Shown in pieces: positions 1 to 10,272 of a stretch of DNA of 64,000 nt. A program made the position numbers and the translations under genes. This DNA is from Streptomyces sp. ITFR-21 (GTDB lineage: Bacteria > Actinomycetota > Actinomycetes > Streptomycetales > Streptomycetaceae), in the NCBI RefSeq assembly GCF_031844685.1, contig NZ_CP134605.1:62001-126000 (forward strand). Direction: 5' to 3'. Under the pieces are notes generated by a model. The model did no database searches. It had not been told where the DNA came from and saw only the letters and a program-made list of their open reading frames with translations. Position 1 is the first letter of the stretch. Each line of letters starts with the position of its first letter.

Positions 1-2
1 CG

Positions 3-353
3 GCCCTGCGCGCCCACCCCGGCGCGATCACCCCGGACAGCGCCACGTCGGTGCTGAGCGACTCGTCCTTCATCAAGCACCTCGACCCGGCGCTGGCCGC
101 GCCGTTCAAGCAGGGCTTCGCCTCCTCGATGCACCTGGTGTTCATCATCGTGGCGGGTGTGGCGGCGCTGTCCTTCCTGCTGATGCTCACCATCCGCGAG
201 GTCCCGCTGCGCAGGCTGTCGGGCGCGCAGGCGAGGGCCGCCGCGGAGGCGGCCGAGGCGGACGCCGCGGCGGCCACCGCCGGCGGACCCGCCGTGCCGG
301 AGCCGGTACGGCAGGCGCAGACGCGGACGCCGCCGGACGGCGGCGAGCACTGA
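3..353 (+). CDS. MFS transporter, C-terminal fragment (runs off left edge)
   Basis: Only the last 116 codons are in the window; the reading frame is open from base 3 to the TGA at 351-353. A periplasm-like loop is followed by one clear membrane helix (about residues 45-64, rich in Val/Ile/Ala/Leu), a short basic stretch (REVPLRR) and a long Ala/Glu-rich hydrophilic tail. This pattern, a last helix followed by an 'REVPLR' boundary and an acidic/Ala tail, is typical of 14-helix drug exporters of the DHA2 (EmrB/QacA) type in Streptomyces. Substrate cannot be read from this fragment. It is convergent with the DMT permease downstream. Confidence 0.7.
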   Translation, partial: ALRAHPGAITPDSATSVLSDSSFIKHLDPALAAPFKQGFASSMHLVFIIVAGVAALSFLLMLTIREVPLRRLSGAQARAAAEAAEADAAAATAGGPAVPEPVRQAQTRTPPDGGEH

Positions 354-376
354 GGGGGTACGGCGGGCCCCGCTCA

Positions 377-394
377 CCGGTCCGGGCGGACCGG
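377..394. terminator. Candidate hairpin between convergent genes
   Basis: A perfect 7-bp inverted repeat (CCGGTCC, loop GGGC, GGACCGG) lies just after the MFS stop and before the 3' end of the convergent permease gene. There is no T-run, as is usual for hairpin terminators in high-GC actinomycetes. The remaining 354-614 gap shows no coding signal. Confidence 0.4.
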
Positions 395-614
395 CCGGTG
401 GACAGCCGGCCCCGCCGGGCCGCGCCGGAAGCCGCCCGCGGGCCCCACGGGACCACTGTGGCCCGTCGTTCGGGTCTGCGCGGATCAAGGAGCGGGGTCC
501 GGTGCGGCGCGGCTGCGAGGCCGGGGAGGAGGGCGGCGTGGTGTGTCGTCGGCCGGCGCGCGGCAGGCCCGCATGCCGGACCCCGCGGCACCGCGCGGAT
601 CCACCCGGCGGACC

Positions 615-1472
615 CTAGTCCGCGAGTTCCCGGGTCAGCGGTACCGCACGGGACAGGTGGACCGTGCCGGCGACGATCAGGCCCAGCGCCGCCAGCTCCG
701 GCAGCAGCCACCACCCGGTCCGTACGTGCTCGGAGTACACCGTGATGCCCAGCGCCAGGCTGACCGCCGCGTCGCCCAGCGTCAGCGCCGGCTGCGAGGC
801 CGCGATCGGGCCCGCCTGCAGGGAGTTCTCCAGGAGGAACACCGCGAAGACGCCGAGCACCGCGAAGCCGTAGGTCTGCCACGCGGTCAGGAACGCGCCG
901 AAGCCGCGCGAGGAGAAGGTGTCCGCGGCCGACTTCATCAGCGCGGCCGTCAGCGCGTTGGACACCGCCGCGCCCACGGCCAGCAGAGCCGCCCGGGCCG
1001 CGCCGGACGGACGGTGCCGGGCAGCGCCCACCACAAAGAACACCACTCCCGCGCACACCGCGAAGGCCGGGATCCACCGCGCCAGCGACGCCTGCGCGCC
1101 CCCGCCCGAAGGAGCCGCGCACGCCAGGCCCAGGACCAGTCCGGCCACCATGACGGCGACCGCGAGCCAGCCGGAGCCCGGCAGCCGGCGTCCCAGGACC
1201 GGCAGGCTGATCAGCAGCGCCAGCGGCAGTTCCAGGATGAACACCGGCTGGGCCAGCGCAAGGGGGCCGGTGACCAGGGCGAGCGCCTGGAACAGGGCGG
1301 CGCCAGCCACGCCGCAGATGCCCAGCAGCCACACCGGCTGGTGGATCATGTCCACTAGCAGCCGGGCCCGCATGGCGTCCTCGGCCGGTACGGCCAGGGC
1401 CGCCTTGCGCTGGAGCACCGTACCGGTGGCGTTGCTTGCCGCGCCCAGGAACGCGAAGAACACACAGAGCAC
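615..1472 (-). CDS. DMT-family permease (EamA-like)
   Basis: A 285-aa protein made almost entirely of hydrophobic helices, about ten, in two similar halves separated by a short loop; this is the drug/metabolite transporter superfamily layout. The N-terminal helix begins directly at the start with LCVFFAFLGAASNATG. I chose the GTG at 1472 because GGAGG lies about 11 bases upstream and no better start is in frame; a few extra residues upstream cannot be excluded. It probably exports a small metabolite, but nothing in the sequence or neighbours names the substrate. It stands alone on the minus strand, between the convergent MFS gene and wrbA. Confidence 0.85.
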   Translation of the reverse strand: MLCVFFAFLGAASNATGTVLQRKAALAVPAEDAMRARLLVDMIHQPVWLLGICGVAGAALFQALALVTGPLALAQPVFILELPLALLISLPVLGRRLPGSGWLAVAVMVAGLVLGLACAAPSGGGAQASLARWIPAFAVCAGVVFFVVGAARHRPSGAARAALLAVGAAVSNALTAALMKSAADTFSSRGFGAFLTAWQTYGFAVLGVFAVFLLENSLQAGPIAASQPALTLGDAAVSLALGITVYSEHVRTGWWLLPELAALGLIVAGTVHLSRAVPLTRELAD

Positions 1473-1643
1473 CAGCAGGGCCGGCCTCCAGCGGTGTAGT
1501 GGGCGTGGACCAGGGGTGCGGACCGGGCCGCGCCACCGGGTCGGGGCTTGTCGGGCACAGTCTTCCAGCCGCCTCCCCCGGACCCGGCACCACCCGGGCC
1601 GGCCGGCCGCTGACCGGCGGTCGGGCGGCCGGTCGGCGTGCGG

Positions 1644-2246
1644 TCAGCCCGCGAGGCGGCCGGCGATGTCGGCCAGGTGGCGTCCCTGGTAGTCGGCGGC
1701 GTCCAGGGTGGGCCGGTCCGGGGTCTCGCCGCCGCCGCTGGGCCAGCTGGTGCCGTACGGGTTGCCGCCGGCCGCGAAGAGCAGCGGGTCGGTGTAGCCG
1801 GGCGGCACGATCACGCAGCCCCAGTGGTAGAACACGTTGTTCAGCGACAGCAGGGTGGACTCCTGGCCGCCGTGGCGGTTCATCGCCGAGGTGAAGCTGG
1901 TGGCCGGCTTGGCGTGGAAGACGCCGGCCTGCCACTGGACGCCGGTCTGGTCGATGAACTGCTTGAGCTGCGCGGAGACGTTCCCGAAGCGGGTCGGGGT
2001 GCCGAAGGCGTAGGCCGAGGCCCACTCCAGGTCCTCCGGCGTGGCCTCGGCGATCCGGTCCTTGGTGGCGTCGACGTGGGCCCGCCAGGCCGGGTTGGCG
2101 TCGATGGCGGTGTCCGGTGCCAGCTCCGGCACCCGGCGCAGCCGCACGTCGGCGCCCCGGCTGCGGGCGCCCTCGGCCACGGCCTGTGCCAGGGCGTGGA
2201 CGTTCCCCGTGGCGCTGTAGTAGATGACTGCGACTCGAACACCCAT
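1644..2246 (-). CDS. wrbA: NAD(P)H:quinone oxidoreductase WrbA (type IV)
   Basis: This 200-aa flavodoxin-like FMN protein reduces quinones by two electrons, avoiding semiquinone radicals in the cytoplasm. The N-terminus carries the FMN phosphate loop (YYSATGNVHALA, about residues 9-20). The middle has GTPTRFGNVSAQLKQF and the family-typical segment with GGQESTLLSLN, and the C-terminal part contains NPYGTSWPSGGG. Length matches the usual 198-205 aa. A CAGGAG ribosome site lies 8 bases before the ATG. The upstream region is shared with the divergent 2454 gene and contains the self-complementary GTACGTAC at 2274-2281, a possible regulator site. Confidence 0.95.
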   Translation of the reverse strand: MGVRVAVIYYSATGNVHALAQAVAEGARSRGADVRLRRVPELAPDTAIDANPAWRAHVDATKDRIAEATPEDLEWASAYAFGTPTRFGNVSAQLKQFIDQTGVQWQAGVFHAKPATSFTSAMNRHGGQESTLLSLNNVFYHWGCVIVPPGYTDPLLFAAGGNPYGTSWPSGGGETPDRPTLDAADYQGRHLADIAGRLAG

Positions 2247-2453
2247 GGACGCACTCCTGCCCGATCAGTGGTGGTACGTACGACTATGGCCGGTCCGCTG
2301 CTTCGCCGGGTCCACCGGCCGCGCGGTCCGTCCGGTTCCACCCGGACAGCGCACTCGGCATCTTTTTGTCACAACCTGGCAACGACTGCGTCAAGTAGGG
2401 CGACTTGCTGGGATGCTCCCGGTCTCCGAGTAGAACGAAGCCTTGGGGGCGTT

Positions 2454-3038
2454 GTGCGGAACCTCGAAGAAATCGGAGCGCCATGGGCGCCGGAAGACGA
2501 ACGAAGAAAGAAGTCGCGGCTCGTACCCGTAGTGGTGTGCACCCTGTCGTTCGCGGCGGTGCTGGGCATCATCCTGGTCACCACGGACATCAGCGGCGGG
2601 CACGGCTCGCCGGCCGGGACCGCGGCCGGCCCGACCGCCGGTACGCAGGCGGGCAGCGGTATCTCGCCGGACGCGGCCTCCACCGTGCGCGGCTGGTACG
2701 TGAAGGGAGGTGGGAGCCACCTGACCACGCTCGCCCGTGACGTCACCTCGGTGCAGGACGACCAGTCGGCGGGCGACACGACGAGCATGCAGAACGACTG
2801 CGGGACGCTGCTGTCCGATGTGCAGGCGGCGCAGATCTACCCCTCGATCGCGGAGCCGCAGACGGACTCGCACTGGTCGAAGGCGCTGGACCAGCTCGGC
2901 CAGGCCGCAGCGGACTGCCGGGACGGCACGACCGACGGCGACGCGGGTCTGATCGCGAAGTCCGGGCGCGAGCTGACGGCCGCCAGCACCGAACTGGACC
3001 TGGTGACGAACCTGGTCAACTCGCTCGCCGGCGGCTGA
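2454..3038 (+). CDS. Membrane-anchored hypothetical protein
   Basis: A 194-aa protein with a short charged N-terminus (EDERRKKSR), one membrane helix at about residues 24-44, a Gly/Thr/Ala-rich linker, and a helical extracytoplasmic domain with two cysteines (NDCGTLL and AADCRDG) that could form a disulfide. I do not recognise the family beyond similar small anchored proteins in Streptomyces. The start is uncertain; GTG 2454 is the last in-frame start before the charged segment and is preceded by a G-rich stretch. Gene orientation is divergent from wrbA, with a -35-like TTGTCA at 2366-2371. Confidence 0.65.
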   Translation: MRNLEEIGAPWAPEDERRKKSRLVPVVVCTLSFAAVLGIILVTTDISGGHGSPAGTAAGPTAGTQAGSGISPDAASTVRGWYVKGGGSHLTTLARDVTSVQDDQSAGDTTSMQNDCGTLLSDVQAAQIYPSIAEPQTDSHWSKALDQLGQAAADCRDGTTDGDAGLIAKSGRELTAASTELDLVTNLVNSLAGG

Positions 3039-3322
3039 CTCCTCCCCCGACCCCCTCCGCTCCCGCCGCAGGCGGCCGGGCGCCCGCGGGCAGGCGGGTG
3101 TGCCGGCCCGTTGCGGCCGTCCGGTGGGTTCGCTCCTGCCGGGGTGTGGCTGGTGCAGCGGCCGTGCGGCCTGGTGCGGGATCCGCTCCGAGCCGGGGGC
3201 GGGCACCGCGTCGCGGCCGCACAGGGTGATCGGCCGAGCCCGGACGGCGGCCCGGGGGCGTGGTCCCGCCCGTGGTCCGGCGTCCGTCCGAACCGCGTGG
3301 CGTTGGCGTCCCCGGCTGCTGA

Positions 3323-3334
3323 CAGACTGGTGCC
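3323..3334 (+). promoter_or_regulatory. Leaderless -10 element for the AAA ATPase
   Basis: CAGACT (3323-3328) is followed by exactly six bases and then the ATG at 3335. No ribosome site is present. The same geometry occurs at four other clear starts in this window. A convincing -35 is lacking here. Confidence 0.45.
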
Positions 3335-4540
3335 ATGCAGGATGATCACTTCTCGCACGCCGCACCCTTCTCGATCACCCGGGTCCGGCTCCGGCAGTAC
3401 CGCAGCATCGCCGCCGCGGACGTGGAACTGGGCGACCTGGTGTTCCTGGTCGGGCCGAACGGAGCCGGCAAGAGCAACTTCCTCGACGCGCTGCGCCTGG
3501 TCGCGGAGTCCTTGGGGACATCCCTCGCGGACGCGCTGGACGTACGGGGCGGAGTGGCGGAGGTGCGGCGCAGGTCCACCGGCCATCCCAGCAGGTTCGC
3601 GGTCGCGCTGGAGTTCCGCGGGCCGGGCTTCGAGGGCGAGTACGGCTTCCAGGTGGCGGGGGCGAGGTCCGGCGGCTTCCGGGTGGCCCGCGAGGAGTGC
3701 GCGGTGCGGCCGGCGGGGGCCGCGGCCGCCTCGGGGTTCCGGGTGGACGACGGGCTGCTGACGTCCGCCACGGAACGCGGCCTGCCGGCCCCCGACCCGC
3801 GGCGGCTGCTGCTGGCGGAGGCGGCGCGGCTGAAGGTCTTCCGGCCGGTGTACGAGGGGCTGACCGGCGTCGGGGTGCTGAACCTCGATCCCGGGGCGAT
3901 GCGGCGACCGGCCGCGCCGGACCCCGGGCGGTCGCTGCGGCGCGACGGCGCGAACGTGGCCGGGGTGCTGCACCGGATGGGCCGTACCGCGCGGGGCCGG
4001 GAGGACCGGGCCCGGATCGACAGCTATCTGCGGGAGATGGTGCCCGGCGTGCAGGGCGCGGCCCGCCGGGTGCAGGGCGGCCGGGAGACGGTGGAGTTCG
4101 CCCAGGACGTGCCGGGGGCGAAGAACCCGTGGCGGTTCGCGGCGCAGTCGGTGTCGGACGGCACGCTGCGGGCGCTCGGGGTACTGGTGGGGCTGTTCGC
4201 GGCGCCGGGTGAGGCGTACAGCACGGTGGCGATCGAGGAGCCGGAGACGGCACTGCACCCGACGGCGTCCGGTCCGCTGCTGGCGGCGCTGCGCGACGCG
4301 AGCGCCCGGCGGCAGGTGATCGCCACCAGCCACAGCGCGGATCTGCTGGATAGCGAGGACATCGACCCGGCGGAGCTGAGGGCGGTGCGCTGCACGGAGG
4401 GACACACCGTCATCGGCGGGCTGGACGAGTCGGGGACGTACACGCTCCGGGCGCAGTTGGCGCTGCCCGGACAGCTGCTGCGGACCGATCAGCTGGTCCC
4501 CCGTCCGGCGGCGCCGGAACCGCGGTCGGACGTGCGGTAG
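3335..4540 (+). CDS. AAA-family ATPase (OLD/RecF-like)
   Basis: A 401-aa ATP-binding protein of the SMC/RecF/OLD superfamily. It shows Walker A GPNGAGKSN (about residues 40-48), an ABC-like signature SVSDGTLRAL (about 271-280), Walker B AIEEPETALHP (about 302-312) and the switch histidine in ATSHSADLLD. It lacks a C-terminal TOPRIM nuclease domain, so it resembles single-domain ATPases such as those annotated as 'AAA family ATPase' rather than full OLD nucleases. Possible roles are DNA repair or defence, but no partner nuclease is adjacent, and I make no functional call. The gene stands alone and appears to be transcribed as a leaderless mRNA. Confidence 0.88.
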   Translation: MQDDHFSHAAPFSITRVRLRQYRSIAAADVELGDLVFLVGPNGAGKSNFLDALRLVAESLGTSLADALDVRGGVAEVRRRSTGHPSRFAVALEFRGPGFEGEYGFQVAGARSGGFRVAREECAVRPAGAAAASGFRVDDGLLTSATERGLPAPDPRRLLLAEAARLKVFRPVYEGLTGVGVLNLDPGAMRRPAAPDPGRSLRRDGANVAGVLHRMGRTARGREDRARIDSYLREMVPGVQGAARRVQGGRETVEFAQDVPGAKNPWRFAAQSVSDGTLRALGVLVGLFAAPGEAYSTVAIEEPETALHPTASGPLLAALRDASARRQVIATSHSADLLDSEDIDPAELRAVRCTEGHTVIGGLDESGTYTLRAQLALPGQLLRTDQLVPRPAAPEPRSDVR

Positions 4541-4742
4541 GCGGTGCGCCTACCGCGCCGGGTGGAAGGATGTGCGCCGGCCGGAAGTTCACGGCCCCCG
4601 TTCTGCCGCCGGCGCACGGTGTCGATCTCGGTGGAACTCGGTGGAACCGTCTCAGCGTTCCGGATGTGCCCGGTTCCGCTGGGTGCCGCGTCGTCCCGGC
4701 GCCGCCGGTACGTGCTCGGCGGGCTGCGTACGGGTCGGCGGA

Positions 4743-4829
4743 CTACTTTCCGGCGGTGCCGCCGGCCGGGGCCGGCTGCGGGTCGCTGGTGCAGCCGCCG
4801 CGGCGGCAGTCCACGTTCGGGCAGGACAT
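4743..4829 (-). CDS. 28-residue Cys-containing peptide
   Basis: A small ORF of 28 codons beginning MSCPNVDCRRGGC and ending in a Pro/Ala/Gly-rich tail closed by TAG. Three cysteines lie at positions 3, 8 and 13, evenly five residues apart. An unusually strong ribosome site (GAGAGGAGAGA) ends three bases before the ATG, supporting translation. I do not recognise the family. The even Cys spacing suggests metal binding or a modified peptide, but no maturation enzyme sits next to it. It lies downstream of the Ser/Thr kinase on the same strand with a 320-base leader, so it likely has its own promoter. Confidence 0.55.
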   Translation of the reverse strand: MSCPNVDCRRGGCTSDPQPAPAGGTAGK

Positions 4830-5149
4830 GGTCTCTCTCCTCTCAGCTGGGTTTTCCCGGGTGCCACCACCGGCCCGTCGGACACACCGCACCTGCCCGA
4901 CCTCGCTCGGCAGTCCGGTGACCCTGGGTTCGTCTGCCCCCGTGGTCCGGTGCAAACCGCCCGCCGGACCCAACCGTTCACCGACAAACCCCTGACCCCC
5001 GTCATTGGCTGCGCACTCCGGGAAGAGGGCACCGCATCTCCTAGCAAGGACGCGGCCGCGGCGAAACGGGTTCCCCGGCCAAGGAGTCGGAATACGCGGC
5101 CGGTTTCCGTACCCGCCCGTTCCGGTTCCGCTCGGCCGGCGGTCGGGCG
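4830..5149 (-). other. Leader/intergenic region upstream of the 28-aa peptide
   Basis: These 320 bases separate the kinase stop from the peptide start. No ORF with high third-position GC is visible. It probably holds the peptide's promoter and 5' leader; I could not define a confident -35/-10 pair. Confidence 0.4.
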
Positions 5150-6130
5150 TCAGATCCCCTGCGGGCCGGGCTCGGCGTGCGCGGTGAGCAGGGAGCCCGC
5201 GGCGGCCTTGATCAGGGCGCGCCGGCGGCGGCCGAGCAGCGGGCGGCGGGCGGACCGCCGCCCGGTCTCCGGTACGGGGAGGGGTTCCGCTACGGGGTCG
5301 GGCACGGCGGAACCCGCGTGCCAGGACCCACCGGCGAACCACTCGGCCGCGTGCCGGGCGGTCGGGCGGCGTTCCGGGTCCTTGGCGAGCATCTCCAGCA
5401 CGAAGCCCGCGAAGGCGTCGGGGATGCCGGGGCGCAGCCGGTCCGGTGCGAGCGCGGCCCGTTCGACGTGCTGGCAGATGACGGCGAGCGGGCTGTCGCC
5501 GATGAACGGCGGGCGGCCGGTGAGCAGTTCGTACAGCGCGCAGCCGAGGGCGTAGACGTCGCCGGCGGCGCGGGCGGGCCGTCCGAGGGCGGACTCCGGC
5601 GCGAGGTAGAGGCTGGTGCCGCTGACCTTGCCGGGTGCGTCCATGGGGGCGGTGGTCTCCCCGCCGGGGCCGCTGGCGATGCCGAAGTCGACGATCGTGA
5701 CGGTACCGTCCCGGTCGATCAGCAGGTTCGACGGTTTGACGTCGCGGTGGACGACGCCCCGGGCGTGGGCGGCGGCCAGGCCGGCGGCGGCCTGCGCGGC
5801 CACGGACGCCGCCAGGGCGGGCGCCGCGGGTCCGCGCGCCTTGAGCTCGTCGGCCAGGGTGTGGCCGTCGATCAGTTCCATCACCAGGAAGCAGCGGCCC
5901 TGCCAGCTGCCGAAGTCGTAGACCGCGGCGACGTGCGGGTCGCTCAGCCGGGCGGCGGTGCGGGCCTCGTGGGCGAACCTGGCCGAGGACTCCGGGTCCC
6001 GGGCGGCGGAGTCGTGCAGCAGTTTCACCGCCACCGGGCGTTCCAGCAGTTCGTCCCAGCCGCGCCACACCTGGCCCATGCCCCCGTGTCCGAGTGGTGC
6101 GTCGAGCCGGTAGCGCTCCGCGAGCCTCAC
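5150..6130 (-). CDS. Serine/threonine protein kinase, soluble (PknB-like catalytic domain)
   Basis: A 326-aa Hanks-type kinase. The glycine loop GHGGMGQVW, the VAVK lysine, the catalytic HRDVKPSN, the Mg-binding DFG (VDFGIAS) and the APE motif (LAPES) are all present in order, so it should be active. After the kinase domain (about residues 7-265) only a short Arg-rich tail follows; there is no membrane helix and no PASTA or sensor domain, so it is cytosolic. I chose the GTG at 6130 because AAGGGGGG lies upstream and the kinase fold begins seven residues later; the frame remains open further upstream to 6436 without kinase features. Confidence 0.92.
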   Translation of the reverse strand: MRLAERYRLDAPLGHGGMGQVWRGWDELLERPVAVKLLHDSAARDPESSARFAHEARTAARLSDPHVAAVYDFGSWQGRCFLVMELIDGHTLADELKARGPAAPALAASVAAQAAAGLAAAHARGVVHRDVKPSNLLIDRDGTVTIVDFGIASGPGGETTAPMDAPGKVSGTSLYLAPESALGRPARAAGDVYALGCALYELLTGRPPFIGDSPLAVICQHVERAALAPDRLRPGIPDAFAGFVLEMLAKDPERRPTARHAAEWFAGGSWHAGSAVPDPVAEPLPVPETGRRSARRPLLGRRRRALIKAAAGSLLTAHAEPGPQGI

Positions 6131-6592
6131 CGGGTGGCCCCCCTTTCCCGTACGTGCGCGACAGACGTGGGCTCGGCCCTGACCTGCGTCTGCCCCCGAC
6201 CGGGGCGCGCATCCCTGCCGGACGCAGGGGTCTGCCGGAAGGGCGTGGGCGCGTTCGCGGCGGCCGGGGGCCCGCGGATGTGCGGGGACGGGGGCGTGCG
6301 GCGCGGGCTCGGCGGCGGGCGGCGGGGTTCCGGACCGAGGACGAGGACGCCGGCGCCGGCGTCGGCGCGGTGCACGGCGTGGCCGGCCTTCGGTACCGGC
6401 CGCCGGCCGATCCGGCGCCCTGACCCGAGCGGGCACGGGGCGGCGCCGGCCGCAGACCGGGGCTCCACCGCCCCGCCGCCCCGTTGGCCCGTCGACGGCG
6501 TCGTACTCCCCCTGGCCGCTTCCCTCCGCCCCGGCGCCGGTCGCAGGAGGACGGGCCCGGGGCGCCGGGGGAAGCGGCGGGGCGGCCGCGGA
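6131..6592. other. Intergenic region between glgX and the kinase
   Basis: 462 bases with no convincing gene: all open frames here lack normal codon bias. The kinase ribosome site is at its left edge. A glgX terminator and kinase promoter are expected but I could not pin either down. Confidence 0.4.
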
Positions 6593-8782
<2,190 letters not shown>

Positions 8783-9070
8783 CCTCTGCCCCCTCAGCAC
8801 CTTCCGCCCGGGGTCTCCCGGCGGATGTGTCGGACCGTCTGCCCCGAGACCCGGACAGTATGACGATCGCCTGGTCAGATGTCCGAACCGGCAGGAGTCG
8901 GTGTCCGCCGGGTGGTCGGTTCCGGTCGGCTCCGGAGCCGCCGGCGGTCGGCACCGGCCGCGCGGCACGCGGGCACGCGGGCACGCGGGGTGCGGACGAC
9001 CGTACGGTGTCCGGCTGACGGGCCCCTCCCACCGCCCCGCCGGGTCCGGTGCGGCGGCGGGAGCAGGTCC

Positions 9071-9367
9071 TCACCCGGCGGGAGCGCTCCGGCGCAGGGC
9101 CAGCCGCAGTGTGCAGGCGGGCTCGGCCTGCTGGAACAGCCAGGAGGCGTCCGCCACCGTGTAGTCGGCCCCTTCGGTCAGCCAGTCCGCGGCGGCCTGG
9201 AACACCGCCGCGGGCCGGTTCGCGGCGAGTGCCAGCACGCCGTCCTCCGCCACCTCGACCCACAGGTCGACATGGCTGTTCACGAACGACCCGGCTCGGT
9301 CGCGCAGTTCGTCCGACAGGGTCGGGCTCTGCTCGGCAATGGTCATGGGCGCCCCCTGGTTCGTCAT
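9071..9367 (-). CDS. Small 98-aa protein coupled to the STM4011 radical SAM gene
   Basis: This ORF overlaps the STM4011-type gene by four bases (ATGA), so it is the last gene of the operon. The first 98-residue start is at 9367; a second ATG at 9346 (91 aa) has its own site GGGGG seven bases upstream and is an equal alternative. The protein is acidic and soluble, with a predicted helix-strand-helix look (VNSHVDLWVEVAEDGVLALA) and one Cys near the C-terminus. I do not recognise a family. It may be a partner or substrate of the radical SAM enzymes, inferred only from coupling. Confidence 0.7.
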   Translation of the reverse strand: MTNQGAPMTIAEQSPTLSDELRDRAGSFVNSHVDLWVEVAEDGVLALAANRPAAVFQAAADWLTEGADYTVADASWLFQQAEPACTLRLALRRSAPAG

Positions 9368-10266
9368 CCGGTCCGTGACGGTGGTCTTCCCCGATCCCCG
9401 GCCGCCACGCCCGCCGCCACGCCCGCCGGGGCCGGTATCCGCTCCAGGACACCGCCGGCGAACACGTCGTACAGCGGCAGCGTCTCCAGGTGGACGTAGC
9501 CGATGTGGCAGTCGCACACCGCGAGCGGACAGGGCCGGGGCCGCAGGGCCTGCCGGTAGGAGCCGTCGTAGAGGTTGCCGAGTTCGTCGCGCACGAAGTG
9601 GCAGCGGCGGACGGTGCCGTCGCCGTCGACGGAGAGCACGGATTCACCCGTACGGCAGGGCAGGCCGGCCGAGGCGTGGGGATGGCGGCTGTAGGAGAAG
9701 AGCGGGTCGAGGCCGCTCCAGTCGGCGGCCTCGGCGTCGGTGTAGGTGTGGCCCTCGGCGGCGTTCACCCACAGGTAGACGTGGGCGGGGAGGTCGGCGC
9801 GCAGCCTGCGGGCGTGGCCGAGGTGTTCGGGCAGGCCGACCACACCGACGCTGAAGCGGATGCCGAGGGCGGTGAGCTCGTGGGTTTTGCTCAGGAAGCG
9901 GTCGTACGGGGTCTGGCCGGGGTGGTAGGTGCACCACAGGGCGACGGTGTCCGGGTCGGCGTCCGCGAGCCAGCCGGTGCGGCAGCTGAGGTTGGTCTGG
10001 ACGGCGACCCGGCGGACGTGCGGCTGGTGGGAGAGCCGCACGATCGCGTCGCGGTACCAGGAGCGGACCAGTCCCTCCCCCCAGGGGGTGAGGAGTACCG
10101 AGAGCCGGTCGTCCTGCCGCCGGGCCGCCCAGTCGGTGAAGCGGTCGAGGGCGGCGCGGTCGGCGCGCAGTTGGGCGGGGGTGTCGCGGCGCTTGGCGAA
10201 CGGGCAGTACGGGCAGTCGTAGTCGCAGGAGGCGAGCGGGCCGCGGTAGAGGAGCGTCAGGTCCAC
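9364..10266 (-). CDS. STM4011-family radical SAM protein
   Basis: A 300-aa radical SAM enzyme. The CxxxCxxC iron-sulfur motif is C14-DYD-C18-PY-C21 near the very N-terminus. A C-terminal cluster of cysteines (CRTGES..., RRCHF, CPLAVCDC) resembles a SPASM-like auxiliary cluster. The reaction is not known for this family. Translation begins at a GTG six bases after the STM4012 stop, with AGGTGA upstream. It belongs to the STM4011-STM4015 gene set, found in enterobacteria and actinomycetes, whose product is not established as far as I know. Confidence 0.88.
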   Translation of the reverse strand: MDLTLLYRGPLASCDYDCPYCPFAKRRDTPAQLRADRAALDRFTDWAARRQDDRLSVLLTPWGEGLVRSWYRDAIVRLSHQPHVRRVAVQTNLSCRTGWLADADPDTVALWCTYHPGQTPYDRFLSKTHELTALGIRFSVGVVGLPEHLGHARRLRADLPAHVYLWVNAAEGHTYTDAEAADWSGLDPLFSYSRHPHASAGLPCRTGESVLSVDGDGTVRRCHFVRDELGNLYDGSYRQALRPRPCPLAVCDCHIGYVHLETLPLYDVFAGGVLERIPAPAGVAAGVAAGDRGRPPSRTG

Positions 10267-10272
10267 CGGCGG

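Noticed and set aside
187..2025. 612-codon minus-strand open frame over the permease and wrbA
   Set aside because: Out of frame with both real genes, Arg/Pro-rich, no recognisable domain.
8963..8991. Three copies of CACGCGGG as a possible CRISPR or iteron
   Set aside because: Only an 8-bp unit three times with no spacers or replication genes; simple slippage repeat.
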